DNA of 64,000 nucleotides from Streptomyces katrae (GCF_002028425.1 NZ_CP020042.1:6671560-6735559), one strand, 5' to 3'. Counted from the stretch's first letter, positions 33,713 through 43,360 are shown. Made by a program: numbers and translations. The notes: generated by a model from the letters alone, not told the origin.

Positions 33713-33733
33713 CGCGATCAGCTCCACCATGTC

Positions 33734-33764
33734 TTGGACCTTTCGGGACCTTGGTCCCTACGGT
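33734..33764 (+). promoter_or_regulatory. Promoter of sdhCAB, leaderless
   Basis: TTGGAC (33734-33739), 19-nt spacer and TACGGT (33759-33764). The ATG follows six bases later at 33771, which rejects the upstream in-frame ATG at 33705. Confidence 0.65.
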
Positions 33765-33770
33765 CTCCTT

Positions 33771-34475
33771 ATGGCTCTGGCAACGCGGACGGATCGACGG
33801 CCGTCCACCACGCGCACGCTCTGGGACTCCACCGTCGGCAAGAAGTCCGTGATGGCCGTTTCCGGCCTGATCATGCTCGGCTACCTCGTCGCGCACATGT
33901 TCGGCAACCTGAAGATCTTCTTCGGTGCCGGCGAGTTCAACGGCTACGCCCACGCCCTGCGCACCCTCGGCGAACCGTTCCTGCACTACGAGTGGGCCCT
34001 GTGGACCGTCCGCGTGGTCCTGGTCGCCGCCGTCGTCGCGCACGCCGTCTGCGCCTACCAGCTCAGCCGCCGCGACCTGAAGGCCCGCCCGGTGCGGTAC
34101 GCCCACAAGCGGCGCCGCGCGAGCTACGCCACCCGCACCATGCGCTGGGGCGGGATCATCCTCGCCCTCTTCATCGTCTGGCACCTCCTCGACCTCACCA
34201 CGCTCACCGTCAACCAGCGCGCCTGGGCCGGCCACCCGTACGAGAACGTCCTCGCGACCTTCTCCACCTGGTACGGCAACACCATCTACATCGTGGCCAT
34301 GACGGCCCTCGGCCTCCACGTCCGCCACGGCTTCTGGAGCGCCGCCCAGACCCTCGGCGCGGGCAACGCCCGCCGCGAGCGCGCCCTGAAGTTCCTGGCC
34401 AACGCCCTGGCCCTCGTCCTCTTCGCGGGCTTCGTGTCCGTCCCCGTCGCCGTCATGACCGGAGTGGTGAGCTGA
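33771..34475 (+). CDS. sdhC: Succinate dehydrogenase cytochrome b subunit
   Basis: A 234-residue membrane anchor with five predicted helices, typical of the single-polypeptide (b558-type, Bacillus/actinobacterial) cytochrome b subunit. Conserved segments are [43 protein letters not shown] and [13 protein letters not shown], whose histidines ligate haem. It anchors the flavoprotein and iron-sulphur subunits and passes electrons to menaquinone. It is the first gene of the operon, two bases before the flavoprotein start. Confidence 0.92.
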   Translation: MALATRTDRRPSTTRTLWDSTVGKKSVMAVSGLIMLGYLVAHMFGNLKIFFGAGEFNGYAHALRTLGEPFLHYEWALWTVRVVLVAAVVAHAVCAYQLSRRDLKARPVRYAHKRRRASYATRTMRWGGIILALFIVWHLLDLTTLTVNQRAWAGHPYENVLATFSTWYGNTIYIVAMTALGLHVRHGFWSAAQTLGAGNARRERALKFLANALALVLFAGFVSVPVAVMTGVVS

Positions 34476-34477
34476 CC

Positions 34478-36430
34478 ATGAGCACCGAGTACGCCGCCTA
34501 CACCACCGGCGACCCCATCGCCGACACCAAGGCCCCCGCCGGCCCCATCGCCGAGCGCTGGGACCGCCGCCGCTTCGAGGCGAAGCTGGTCAACCCGGCC
34601 AACCGCCGCAAGCACACCGTGATCGTCGTCGGCACCGGCCTGGCGGGCGGTGCCGCCGGCGCGACCCTCGCCGAGCAGGGCTACCACGTGGTCCAGTTCT
34701 GCTACAGCGACTCCCCGCGCCGCGCCCACTCCATCGCCGCCCAGGGCGGCATCAACGCCGCCAAGAACTACCGCAACGACGGGGACTCCGTACACCGGCT
34801 CTTCTACGACACCGTCAAGGGCGGCGACTTCCGGGCCCGCGAGTCCAACGTCCACCGCCTCGCCCAGATCTCCGTCGAGATCATCGACCAGTGCGTGGCC
34901 CAGGGCGTCCCCTTCGCCCGCGAGTACGGCGGCCTCCTCGACACCCGCTCCTTCGGCGGCGTCCAGGTCTCCCGCACCTTCTACGCCCGCGGCCAGACCG
35001 GGCAGCAGCTGCTCCTCGGCGCCTACCAGGCGCTGTCCCGCCAGATAGCGGCCGGCAACGTCGAACTGCACGCCCGCACCGAGATGCTGGACCTGATCAC
35101 CGTCGACGGGGTCGCCCGCGGCATCGTCGCCCGCGACCTCGTCACCGGCCGCATCGACACCTACTACGCCGACGCCGTGGTCCTGGCCAGCGGCGGCTAC
35201 GGCAACGTCTTCTACCTCTCCACCAACGCCATGAACTCCAACGCGACCGCCGTCTGGCGGGCGCACCGGCGCGGCGCGTACTTCGCCAACCCCTGCTTCA
35301 CCCAGATCCACCCCACCTGCATCCCGCGCACCGGCGACCACCAGTCCAAGCTCACCCTGATGAGCGAGTCCCTGCGCAACGACGGCCGCATCTGGGTCCC
35401 CAAGGCCAAGGGCGACACCCGCCCCGCCGCCGAGATCCCCGAGGACGAGCGCGACTACTACCTGGAGCGGATCTACCCCTCCTTCGGCAACCTCGTCCCC
35501 CGCGACATCGCCTCCCGCGCCGCCAAGAACGTCTGCGACGAGGGCCGCGGCGTCGGCCCCGGCGGCCAGGGCGTGTACCTGGACTTCGCCGACGCCATCC
35601 GCCGCATGGGCCGCGACAAGGTCGCCGAGAAGTACGGCAACCTCTTCGAGATGTACGAACGGATCACGGCGGAGAACCCGTACGAGGTCCCCATGCGGAT
35701 CTACCCGGCCGTCCACTACACGATGGGCGGACTGTGGGTCGACTACGACCTCCAGACCACCATCCCCGGCCTGTTCGCGATCGGCGAGGCCAACTTCTCC
35801 GACCACGGGGCCAACCGCCTCGGCGCGTCCGCGCTGATGCAGGGCCTCGGCGACGGCTACTTCGTCCTCCCCTCCACCATCAACGACTACCTCGCCCGCC
35901 ACCCGCACCACGAGGCGGTCGACGACAGCCACCCCGAGGCGGCCGCCGCCGTCCGCGAGACCCGCGACTGCCTCGCCAAGCTGCTGGCCGTCGACGGCGA
36001 CCGCACCCCCGACTCCTTCCACCGCGAGATCGGCGAACTCATGTGGGAGTACTGCGGGATGGCCCGCACCGAGGAGGGCCTGCGCAAGGCGCTGGCCCGC
36101 ATCCCCGAGATCCGCGAGGAGTTCTGGCGGCGCATCAAGGTCCCCGGCAGCGGCGAGGAGTTCAACCAGTCGCTGGAGAAGGCCAACCGCATCGTCGACT
36201 ACCTCGAACTCGCCGAGCTGATGTGCCTCGACGCCCTCCACCGCGCCGAGTCCTGCGGCGGCCACTTCCGCGAGGAGTCCCAGACCCCGGACGGCGAAGC
36301 GGCCCGCCGCGACGAGGAGTTCGGCTACGCGGCCGCCTGGGAGTACCGCGGCACCAGCGCCGCACCCGTCCTGCACAAGGAAGACCTGGTCTTCGAGTAC
36401 GTCCACCCCACCCAGCGGAGCTACGCATGA
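34478..36430 (+). CDS. sdhA: Succinate dehydrogenase/fumarate reductase flavoprotein subunit
   Basis: The 650-residue protein has FAD-binding [20 protein letters not shown], the [17 protein letters not shown] segment carrying the covalent-FAD His region ([11 protein letters not shown]), IHPTCIP in the active site and the C-terminal [12 protein letters not shown] and [13 protein letters not shown] motifs. It oxidises succinate to fumarate at the cytoplasmic face of the complex. It overlaps the iron-sulphur gene by the ATGA quartet. Confidence 0.95.
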   Translation: MSTEYAAYTTGDPIADTKAPAGPIAERWDRRRFEAKLVNPANRRKHTVIVVGTGLAGGAAGATLAEQGYHVVQFCYSDSPRRAHSIAAQGGINAAKNYRNDGDSVHRLFYDTVKGGDFRARESNVHRLAQISVEIIDQCVAQGVPFAREYGGLLDTRSFGGVQVSRTFYARGQTGQQLLLGAYQALSRQIAAGNVELHARTEMLDLITVDGVARGIVARDLVTGRIDTYYADAVVLASGGYGNVFYLSTNAMNSNATAVWRAHRRGAYFANPCFTQIHPTCIPRTGDHQSKLTLMSESLRNDGRIWVPKAKGDTRPAAEIPEDERDYYLERIYPSFGNLVPRDIASRAAKNVCDEGRGVGPGGQGVYLDFADAIRRMGRDKVAEKYGNLFEMYERITAENPYEVPMRIYPAVHYTMGGLWVDYDLQTTIPGLFAIGEANFSDHGANRLGASALMQGLGDGYFVLPSTINDYLARHPHHEAVDDSHPEAAAAVRETRDCLAKLLAVDGDRTPDSFHREIGELMWEYCGMARTEEGLRKALARIPEIREEFWRRIKVPGSGEEFNQSLEKANRIVDYLELAELMCLDALHRAESCGGHFREESQTPDGEAARRDEEFGYAAAWEYRGTSAAPVLHKEDLVFEYVHPTQRSYA

Positions 36431-37167
36431 AGCTCACCCTGCGCGTCTGGCGCCAGCGAAGCGCCGACGCCCCCGGCGCCATGGCCTCCTACGAGGTCGA
36501 CGGCATCTCGAAGGACATGTCCTTCCTGGAGATGCTCGACACCCTCAACGAGGACCTCATCCTGCGCGGCGAGGACCCGGTCGCCTTCGACCACGACTGC
36601 CGCGAGGGCATCTGCGGCGCGTGCAGCCTCGTCATCAACGGCGACGCCCACGGCCCCGAACGCACCACCACCTGCCAGCTCCACATGAGGTCCTTCACCG
36701 ACGGCGACACCATCGACGTCGAACCCTGGCGGGCCTCGGCCTTCCCCGTGGTCAAGGACCTCGTGGTGGACCGCAGCGCCTTCGACCGGATCATCCAGGC
36801 CGGCGGCTACATCACCGCCCCCACCGGCTCCGCGCCCGAGGCCCACGCCACCGCCGTGCCCAAGCCGGCCGCCGACTCGGCGTTCGAGCACGCCGAGTGC
36901 ATAGGCTGCGGCGCCTGCGTGGCGGCCTGCCCCAACGGCTCCGCGATGCTGTTCACCTCCGCCAAGGTCAACCACCTGAACGTGCTCCCGCAGGGTTCGC
37001 CCGAGCGCGAGACACGCGTGCTGGACATGGTGGCGCAGATGGACGACGAGGGTTTCGGCGGCTGCACCCTGACCGGCGAGTGCGCCACCGCCTGCCCGAA
37101 GGGCATCCCGCTGCCGTCGATCGCCGCGATGAACAAGGAATGGCTGAGGGCGCTGCGCAAGCGCTGA
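36427..37167 (+). CDS. sdhB: Succinate dehydrogenase/fumarate reductase iron-sulphur subunit
   Basis: The 246-residue protein has an N-terminal plant-type ferredoxin domain with the [2Fe-2S] ligands in [16 protein letters not shown] and CQLH, and a C-terminal bacterial ferredoxin domain ([14 protein letters not shown], then [15 protein letters not shown]) for the [4Fe-4S] and [3Fe-4S] clusters. It wires SdhA to the membrane anchor. Its start overlaps the sdhA stop (ATGA), so translation is coupled. Confidence 0.95.
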   Translation: MKLTLRVWRQRSADAPGAMASYEVDGISKDMSFLEMLDTLNEDLILRGEDPVAFDHDCREGICGACSLVINGDAHGPERTTTCQLHMRSFTDGDTIDVEPWRASAFPVVKDLVVDRSAFDRIIQAGGYITAPTGSAPEAHATAVPKPAADSAFEHAECIGCGACVAACPNGSAMLFTSAKVNHLNVLPQGSPERETRVLDMVAQMDDEGFGGCTLTGECATACPKGIPLPSIAAMNKEWLRALRKR

Positions 37168-37303
37168 CCCGCTCCGGCGGCCCTCCGCGTGCGCCCGAAC
37201 GGCCGACCCGGCCTGACGACCCGATCCGCCGACCGGGCGCACGTGGGCGCCGTCCGCCGCGCCGCGCCCCCGCCGCGTCCGCCCGGCGGGGCACAGTGGG
37301 CGC

Positions 37304-37957
37304 ATGCCAGCAGCCTCCGGCGGCCCCGGACCGCACCGCCGCACCGTGCTCGCAGCCCTGGCCGCCCTGGCGCCCCTCGCGGCGGCCGGGTGTACGGAGC
37401 AGGAGCGCCGCCCGCCCGCGCCCGGACCGCAGCCGCCCGCCAAGGACGCCCTCGTCATGGTGATCCCGCACGCGGAGAAGCCCTATGCCGGAGCCACCGG
37501 TGAGGACGACGAGGGCAACGAGGACCCCGGCTTCCTCGCCGGACGGGGCCGCCGCCGCGCCGAGGAACTGCACCGCCTCTTCGGCCCCGCCCACGGCGCC
37601 CCGCTGCCCCGGCCCGCCGCGCTCTTCGCCACCGGGGGACCGCAGTCCGCCCCCGCCCGGTGCCGGCAGACCCTGGCGCCCCTGGCCACCGCCCTGCGGG
37701 TCCCCGTGCAGGACCGGTTCGCCCTCGGCGCCGAGACGGACCTCGCCCCGGCCGTCCTGGCCGCCCCGGCGCCGGTCCTGCTGTGCTGGGAGCCCGCCGG
37801 CATCCCCCGCCTGGTCCAGGCCCTCGGCGCCCACGGCGTCCTGGGCCTCCCCGCGGCCTGGCCCGACCGCAGCGACCTCGTCTGGACCCTCACCCGCAGC
37901 CGCGGCACCTGGTCCTTCCGCGAACTCCCGCAGCACCTCCTGCCCGGGGACGCGTAA
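37304..37957 (+). CDS. Lipoprotein with degenerate histidine-phosphatase domain
   Basis: The 217-residue protein has a HRRTVLAALAALAPLAAAGC leader, that is a twin-Arg-like signal ending in a lipobox Cys. The body looks like a histidine phosphatase: VIPHAEKPY...GFLAGRGRRRAEEL corresponds to the RHAEKP...LTxxGRxRA signature. The Arg before the catalytic His is replaced by Pro and the later conserved His is not obvious. It may bind rather than cleave a phosphate. Leaderless start: CACAGT at 37292-37297, six bases upstream. Confidence 0.78.
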   Translation: MPAASGGPGPHRRTVLAALAALAPLAAAGCTEQERRPPAPGPQPPAKDALVMVIPHAEKPYAGATGEDDEGNEDPGFLAGRGRRRAEELHRLFGPAHGAPLPRPAALFATGGPQSAPARCRQTLAPLATALRVPVQDRFALGAETDLAPAVLAAPAPVLLCWEPAGIPRLVQALGAHGVLGLPAAWPDRSDLVWTLTRSRGTWSFRELPQHLLPGDA

Positions 37958-37973
37958 GGCCCGGGAGCGCGCA

Positions 37974-38003
37974 GGCCCGGGGCCGTCCGGCAGGCCCCGG
38001 GCC
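37974..38003. terminator. Bidirectional hairpin terminator
   Basis: GGCCCGGGGCC (37974-37984) pairs perfectly with GGCCCCGGGCC (37993-38003), between convergent genes. Confidence 0.7.
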
Positions 38004-38015
38004 CTCCGGCGCGCC

Positions 38016-40424
38016 CTACCGGCCCAGCGCCCGCGCCAGGTAGGGGCCCGTGCGGCCGGCCGCCGACGCGGCCACCTCCGCCGGCGGGCCGCAGGCCGTG
38101 ATGCGGCCGCCCTCCGTGCCGCCGCCCGGACCCAGGTCGATCACCCAGTCGGCCCCCGCCACCACCTCCATGTCGTGCTCCACGACCACCACCGAGTGGC
38201 CCGCATCCACCAGCCCGTGCAACTGCCGCAGCAGCACCCGCACATCGGCCGGGTGCAGCCCCGTCGTCGGCTCGTCCAGCAGGTACAGGGTGTGGTCGCG
38301 GCGCGACCGCTGGAGCTCCGTCGCCAGTTTGATCCGCTGGGCCTCGCCGCCCGACAGCTCCGTGGCCGGCTGCCCCAGCCGCAGGTAGCCCAGGCCGATC
38401 TCCTGCAGCGCCCGCAGGCTGCGCGCCGCCGCCGGGACCTCCGCGAAGAAACCGGCCGCCGCCTCCACCGTCAGCCCCAGCACCTGCGCGATGTCCAGCC
38501 CCTCGTAACGGACCTCCAGCGTCTCGGCGTTGTACCGGGCGCCGGCGCACTGCGGGCAGGGGGCGTACGTACTGGGCAGGAACAGCAGCTCCACCGAGAC
38601 GAAGCCCTCGCCCTGACAGGTCTCGCAGCGGCCGCCCGGCACGTTGAAAGAGAACCGGCCCGCCTTCCAGCCGCGCTCCCGTGCCTGCGCGGACGCCGTG
38701 AACAGCTTGCGCACGACGTCGAACAGCCCCGTGTACGTCGCCAGGTTGGAGCGCGGCGTCCGGCCGATCGGCTTCTGGTCCACCTCCACCAGCCGGCGCA
38801 CCGGGAAGTCCGGGCCGCCCAGCCGCGCGGCCACCTCCTCCGCGAGCACCCGGCCGACCAGGGTGGACTTCCCCGAACCCGACACCCCGGTCACGGCGGT
38901 GAAGACCCCGAGCGGGAACTCGGCCGTCAGGTCACGGAGGTTGTGCCGCCGGACCCCCTCGAGCCGGACCGAGCCGGTGGCGGTGCGCACCGGCCGGGCG
39001 GCCCCGGAGGCGGCGGCCGGCGCGAACAGGTGCCGGGCCGTCGCCGACTCCGCGACCCCCGCCAGGCCGCCGGGCGGCCCGCTGTACAGCACCCGGCCGC
39101 CGTGCTCGCCGGCCAGCGGGCCGACGTCCACCAGCCAGTCCGCGCGCCGCACTACGTCCAGGTGGTGCTCCACCACGAACACCGTGTTCCCCGCCGCCTT
39201 GAGCCGTTCCAGCACGCCCAGCAGCGCCTCGGTGTCGGCCGGGTGCAGCCCCGCCGACGGCTCGTCCAGCACGTAGACCACCCCGAACAGCCCCGACCGC
39301 AGCTGGGTCGCCAGCCGCAGCCGCTGGAGCTCCCCCGCCGACAGGCTCGGCGCCGTCCGGTCCAGGCTCAGATAGCCCAGCCCCAGCTCCGTGACCGGCG
39401 CGATCCGCGCCCGCAGGTCAGCCACCAGCACCCGCGCCGCCTCGGTGTCCGGTGCGGACTCGGCCAGCACGGAGTCCAGCTCGCCCAGCGCCAGCGCCGC
39501 CAGCTCCGCGATCGTCCGCCCCGCGAAGGTCACCGCCAGGGCCTCCGGCCGCAGCCGCCGCCCCTCGCACACCGGGCAGGACGCGTCGGTGAGGAACTTC
39601 TCGGCGCGCGCCCGCAGGGTGGCGCTCTTGGTGTCGGAGAAGGTCCGCATCACATAGCGGTGGGCGCTCATGTACGTGCCCTGATAGGGGCGTTGGATGC
39701 GGTCCGCCTCGCGCACCGGGTGCACCGTCACCACGGGCTGTTCCTCGGTGAACAGGATCCACTCCCGGTCCTCGGCCGGCAGCTCCCGCCAGGGCCGGTC
39801 CACGTCGTGGCCGAGCACCTCCAGGATGTCCCTCAGGTTCTTGCCCTGCCAGGCCCCCGGCCAGGCGGCGATCGCGCCCTCACGGATCGACAGGCCCGGG
39901 TCGGGGACGAGCAGTTCCTCGCTGGTGCGGTGGATCCGGCCCAGGCCGTGGCAGGAAGGGCAGGCGCCGGAGGCGGTGTTGGGGGAGAAGGAGTCGGAGT
40001 CGAGCCGCTCGGCGCCGGGCGGGTAGTCGCCGGCCCGGGAGAACAGCATCCGCAGGGAGTTGGAGAGCAGGGTCACCGTTCCCACCGAGGAACGCGAGCC
40101 GGGGGAGGAGCGGCGCTGCTCCAGGGAGACGGCGGGCGGCAGCCCGGTCACCGAGTCCACCTTCGGCGCGCCGATCTGGTGGATCAGACGCCGGGCGTAC
40201 GGGGCCACGGACTCGAAGTAGCGCCGCTGGGCCTCGGCGTAGAGCGTGCCGAAGGCCAGGGAGCTCTTCCCGGACCCCGACACCCCGGTGAAGACGGTCA
40301 GGGTGTCGCGCGGGATGTCCACGTCCACCCCGCGCAGGTTGTGCTCCCTGGCGCCGCGGACCCGTACGCAGGGATCGAGGGCGTCGCGGGGGACGGCGGG
40401 GGCATCGGGGGAAGGCTGGTGCAT
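38016..40424 (-). CDS. UvrA-like ABC ATPase paralogue (short form)
   Basis: The 802-residue protein has two ABC ATPase units (Walker A GVSGSGKSSLAFGTL and GVSGSGKSTLVGR, signatures SAGELQRLRLA and SGGEAQRIKLA, Walker B VYVLDEPSAGLHP and LYLLDEPTTGLHP) and zinc modules (CPSCHGLG, CPVCEGRR, CETCQGEG...CPQCAG). It is about 150 residues shorter than canonical UvrA (~940-1000) and corresponds to the UvrA2-type paralogues tied to DNA damage or drug resistance. The ATG at 40424 is leaderless: TAGACT seven bases upstream. Its promoter abuts an IS-derived fragment. Confidence 0.9.
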   Translation of the reverse strand: MHQPSPDAPAVPRDALDPCVRVRGAREHNLRGVDVDIPRDTLTVFTGVSGSGKSSLAFGTLYAEAQRRYFESVAPYARRLIHQIGAPKVDSVTGLPPAVSLEQRRSSPGSRSSVGTVTLLSNSLRMLFSRAGDYPPGAERLDSDSFSPNTASGACPSCHGLGRIHRTSEELLVPDPGLSIREGAIAAWPGAWQGKNLRDILEVLGHDVDRPWRELPAEDREWILFTEEQPVVTVHPVREADRIQRPYQGTYMSAHRYVMRTFSDTKSATLRARAEKFLTDASCPVCEGRRLRPEALAVTFAGRTIAELAALALGELDSVLAESAPDTEAARVLVADLRARIAPVTELGLGYLSLDRTAPSLSAGELQRLRLATQLRSGLFGVVYVLDEPSAGLHPADTEALLGVLERLKAAGNTVFVVEHHLDVVRRADWLVDVGPLAGEHGGRVLYSGPPGGLAGVAESATARHLFAPAAASGAARPVRTATGSVRLEGVRRHNLRDLTAEFPLGVFTAVTGVSGSGKSTLVGRVLAEEVAARLGGPDFPVRRLVEVDQKPIGRTPRSNLATYTGLFDVVRKLFTASAQARERGWKAGRFSFNVPGGRCETCQGEGFVSVELLFLPSTYAPCPQCAGARYNAETLEVRYEGLDIAQVLGLTVEAAAGFFAEVPAAARSLRALQEIGLGYLRLGQPATELSGGEAQRIKLATELQRSRRDHTLYLLDEPTTGLHPADVRVLLRQLHGLVDAGHSVVVVEHDMEVVAGADWVIDLGPGGGTEGGRITACGPPAEVAASAAGRTGPYLARALGR

Positions 40425-40431
40425 TCGCCCC

Positions 40432-40437
40432 AGTCTA
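40432..40437 (-). promoter_or_regulatory. -10 box of the uvrA-like gene
   Basis: TAGACT on the minus strand, seven bases before the ATG. The corresponding -35 region falls inside the IS fragment beginning at 40443. Confidence 0.55.
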
Positions 40438-40442
40438 GAGCG

Positions 40443-40563
40443 ACCGGCAAATGGATCATTTGAGGCGTCGGGTCGTGGGGCGAGTGTCCCAGCGGCAACG
40501 TGGCCGCGCGGCGGATGAGCATACGGAGCGTGACGAGTGTGGCGGCAAGGTAGAGGTCCGCGG
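40443..40563 (-). mobile_element. IS5-like element 3'-end fragment
   Basis: About 120 bp are closely related, on the opposite strand, to the 3' end of the IS at 41201-42161, including the terminal repeat ACCGGCAAATGG. The conserved coding trace reads AATLVTLRMLIRRA ... HDPTPQMIH. The rest of that copy is absent. Confidence 0.85.
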
Positions 40564-40599
40564 TACCCACCGCCTCCCAGTCTGGCCTCTCCGCAGATG

Positions 40600-40628
40600 G
40601 ACGTCTTACCGATTGGTAGGTTGACGTC
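40600..40628. promoter_or_regulatory. Nested dyad GACGTC-TTACC-GATT-GGTA-...-GACGTC
   Basis: GACGTC at 40600-40605 and 40623-40628 flank TACC-GATT-GGTA. It lies about 30 bp before the membrane-protein start: candidate operator. Confidence 0.45.
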
Positions 40629-40654
40629 CGCAGCGAGGCAGTCTGGGGGAACTG

Positions 40655-41200
40655 GTGGGGATGCGAAGTGGGCGCCGAGGCGCCGGGGTGCTGTGGACGT
40701 GGGGCGCGGCCGCTCTGGCGGTCCTGGGCGGAGTGAGCTGGCTGCTGGCATGGGGCATGGCCCCGCCGGAGGGGTCTGTGACGGCGTTGACGGGGCGGGG
40801 GCCTAGGGGTTTCGCCACTTCGGTGCTGGGCGCGGTTGCTGCCGGGGCCTGGATGGCCGCGTCCGGTGCGCTCGCGATTGCGCTGGTCATTGGGGCGGTG
40901 GATACAGTGCGGGGCTGTTGGCGTGCTGGTCGCCGGTCGGGTATGAGCGCCGGCGCTCTGCTGGCAGTAGGCGTGGCCGGTGGGGCAGTCCTGGCCTGGG
41001 TGCACCGGATGCTGGCGGAGATCGTCCCGGAAGGCTCCATCGAGGTGCGGCCACACCCGGGCGCCATGGGGTTCATGGAGGTTTCGTACGGGCCCGATCT
41101 GGTCGGGATCGTGCTGATGGTCGTGGCGGTGGGCCTTGTCCGGGGATGCCGCCGTGCTGGTCGTCAGCCGAGGGGCCATGGGCCAGGCGCCCGCGCGTAA
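40655..41200 (+). CDS. Four-helix membrane protein of unknown function, IS-bracketed
   Basis: A 181-residue protein with four hydrophobic segments (about 14-34, 57-77, 96-114 and 148-164) separated by short Arg/Gly-rich loops. I do not recognise a family. GTG 40655 or ATG 40661 could start it. Its TAA stop (41198-41200) touches the left terminal repeat of the downstream IS exactly, so the C-terminus may have been truncated or redefined by the insertion. The left side carries the inverted IS end fragment, so the gene sits between two related IS ends. Confidence 0.6.
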   Translation: MGMRSGRRGAGVLWTWGAAALAVLGGVSWLLAWGMAPPEGSVTALTGRGPRGFATSVLGAVAAGAWMAASGALAIALVIGAVDTVRGCWRAGRRSGMSAGALLAVGVAGGAVLAWVHRMLAEIVPEGSIEVRPHPGAMGFMEVSYGPDLVGIVLMVVAVGLVRGCRRAGRQPRGHGPGARA

Positions 41201-42161
41201 ACCGGCGCATGGTGCTGGCTGCCGTGGGATGTCATCCCGGCCGTGAGGGCAGGCACGCGCGTGGAGTTCTCTTCGCTCAGTGATCACCGGAGGGCCCGTG
41301 CCCGCAGTGCCGTCTTGCCTGCTCGAACCCCTGTGGAATCAGTTCGCCGCCCTACTGCCGACGCGGGGTGAGTTCGCGGCGACCCATCCGCTGGGCTGCC
41401 ACGCCGTCGGATCCCGGACCGGGTGGTCTTCGAGCACATCGTGCAGGCTCTGGTGCACGGTTCCGGGTACGAACGGATCTCCAGTCCTGGCTGCTCGGAC
41501 CGCACGATCCGGCGCCGCATCAAATCATGGGCCCAGATGGGGATATCGGAGCAGGTCCATGCGCTGGCTCTCGAGGCACACGACCGCATGATCGGCCTTG
41601 GACTGGCCGAGATCGCCGTGGACGGCTGCATCACCGAGGCACCCTCGGGTGGCCAGCGGGCCGGCCGCTCCCCAGTCGACCGGGGCAAGCGGGGCCTGAG
41701 GCGATCGGTGTCCTCGGACGAGGCCGGGGTGCCGCTGGGCATCGTCTCCACCGGTGCCAACCGACACGACTCACCTCTGCTCCGTCCCACTCTGGAAGCG
41801 ATGAAAGCTCAGGTCGGACCCCTGCCGGTGGAGGTGAACGTCAACCTTGACCGCGGATACGACAGTGCCCAGACCCGTTTCTTGCTGGACGGGTTCGGCT
41901 TCACTGGCGAGATCGCCCGGAAAGGGGTCCCCGCCCCGATCCAGGCCGGGAAGCGGTGGGTAATCGAGCGGACCCACTCCTGGATGAACGGCTACGGCAA
42001 GCTGCGACGTTGCACCGAGAAGGCCGGTCAGGCCGTGGACTTCTACCTCGACCTTGCCGCCGCACTCGTCACGCTCCGTATGCTCATCCGCCGCGCGACC
42101 AGCCGCTACCGCTGGGACACCCGCCCCACGACCCGACGCCTCAAGTGATCCATCTGCCGGT
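41201..42161 (+). mobile_element. IS5-like insertion sequence, about 961 bp
   Basis: The terminal repeats are ACCGGCGCATGG at 41201-41212 and CCATCTGCCGGT at 42150-42161 (10 of 12 complementary). They enclose one DDE transposase gene that is frameshifted. The length is normal for the family. No target duplication is obvious, though TAA lies at the left edge. Confidence 0.8.
41298..42148 (+). pseudogene. IS5-family DDE transposase, frameshifted
   Basis: The first frame starts at GTG 41298 (VPAVPSCLLEPLWNQFAALL ... HPLGCH). The rest continues one frame over (RIPDRVVFEHIVQALVHGSG ...) to TGA 42146-42148. The switch lies near 41401-41410; one missing C in TGCCACGCCGTCGG explains it. The DDE triad is intact in the second frame: Asp in EIAVDGC, Asp in NLDRGYDS and Glu in WVIERTHSW. 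No slippery heptamer is visible, so simple inactivation is more likely than programmed frameshifting, though some IS5 groups do use it. Confidence 0.82.
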
Positions 42162-42292
42162 CGGTCTTTGTGGCGTACGAGGTCCGGTGGTGCGGCCGGA
42201 GCCATGGCAGCAGGGCCCACGGCGCGCGGAGCCCCGGCGGCCGTGGGCCCTGGCAGCCGTGACCCCGGCAGCCGGGGCCACGGCATCCGGAG

Positions 42293-43285
42293 CTACCGCA
42301 GCCCGGCGATCCGCGACAGCCGGCGGAAGGAGTCGAGCAGGGCCGCCCGGTCGTACGTGGAAGTGGTGACCAGCAGCTCGTCCGCCCCGGTGGCCTCCGC
42401 CAGGGCGGCCAGGCCGGCCGCGACCCGTTCCTCCGTACCCGCGAGGTGCCCGGCGAGGGCGCCCTCGTACAGCTCCCGCTCCTTCGGGCCGAGCTCCATC
42501 GCCTCGACCTCTTCGGCCGGCCGCAGGGGCGGGAAGCTGCCCCGCGTCCGCGAGTGCGCCAGGGACCAGGCCTCCGGCACCAGGATCCGCCGCGCGGCCT
42601 CCTCGCTCTCCGCGACCGCCACCGTCCCCGAGACCACCACGTACGGCTCGGCGCCCCACGCCGACGGCCGGAACTCCCTGCGGTACGCCGCGACGGCCTC
42701 CGCCACCCGGGCGCGGGCCCGCAGGTCGCCCACCACCACCGGCAGCCCGGCCCGGGCGGCGATGGACGCACCCGCGCCGGTGGCCAGCACGAACGGCGGG
42801 ATCCGCAGCCCCTCCGCCGGACGGGCGTGCACCTCGGGGTGGACGCGCTGGGTGCCGTCGATCCAGCCCAGCAGCTCCGCCAGCTGCTCCTCGAACCGGT
42901 CGGCGTCGCCCGTGTCACGGCCCAGGGCGCGCCGGATGCCGCCGGTGAAGCCGACCGAGCGGCCGAGGCCCATGTCGATGCGGCCGGGGAACAGCGCCTC
43001 CAGCACCCCGAACTGCTCGGCGACCACCAGCGGCTGGTGGTTGGGCAGCATCACCCCGCCCGTGCCGACCCGGATCCGCCGGGTGGCGGCCGCCACGGCC
43101 GCGGCCAGGACGGTGGGGGCGGAACCGGCGACCCCGGGCACGCTGTGGTGCTCCGACACCCAGAAGCGGTGGTAGCCCAGTTCCTCGGTGGCGCGGGCGA
43201 GTTCCACCGTGTCGCGCAGGGCCTGTGCCGCCGGGTGTCCCTCGCGGACGCGGGACCGGTCGAGGACCGAGATTCTTGGGATCAC
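42293..43285 (-). CDS. LLM-class flavin-dependent oxidoreductase
   Basis: The ~330-residue protein has a bacterial luciferase-like TIM barrel: RFWVSEHHSVPGVAGSAP, VGTGGVMLPNHQPLVVAEQF, LEALFPGRIDMGLGRS and PPFVLATGAGASIAARAGLP. It uses reduced FMN or F420 to oxidise an unknown substrate. The GTG at 43285 has GAGGGG just upstream; a TTG at 43297 is an alternative. It stands alone between the IS and a HAD-family gene on the same strand. Confidence 0.88.
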   Translation of the reverse strand: MIPRISVLDRSRVREGHPAAQALRDTVELARATEELGYHRFWVSEHHSVPGVAGSAPTVLAAAVAAATRRIRVGTGGVMLPNHQPLVVAEQFGVLEALFPGRIDMGLGRSVGFTGGIRRALGRDTGDADRFEEQLAELLGWIDGTQRVHPEVHARPAEGLRIPPFVLATGAGASIAARAGLPVVVGDLRARARVAEAVAAYRREFRPSAWGAEPYVVVSGTVAVAESEEAARRILVPEAWSLAHSRTRGSFPPLRPAEEVEAMELGPKERELYEGALAGHLAGTEERVAAGLAALAEATGADELLVTTSTYDRAALLDSFRRLSRIAGLR

Positions 43286-43360
43286 ACCCCTCTTCAACGC
43301 CCGGCGCCGCCGGGGATTCCCGGCAGCCGGGGTCCCCTCGTCAGGTACGGCTCCCCCTCC

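Noticed and set aside
33705..33770. Upstream in-frame ATG extending sdhC by 22 residues
   Set aside because: The -35/-10 promoter boxes lie inside this stretch and the leaderless ATG at 33771 fits the family N-terminus.
41280..41591. Separate 103-residue gene at the start of the IS
   Set aside because: Its first 37 residues are the transposase N-terminus; the remainder is the wrong frame after the frameshift.
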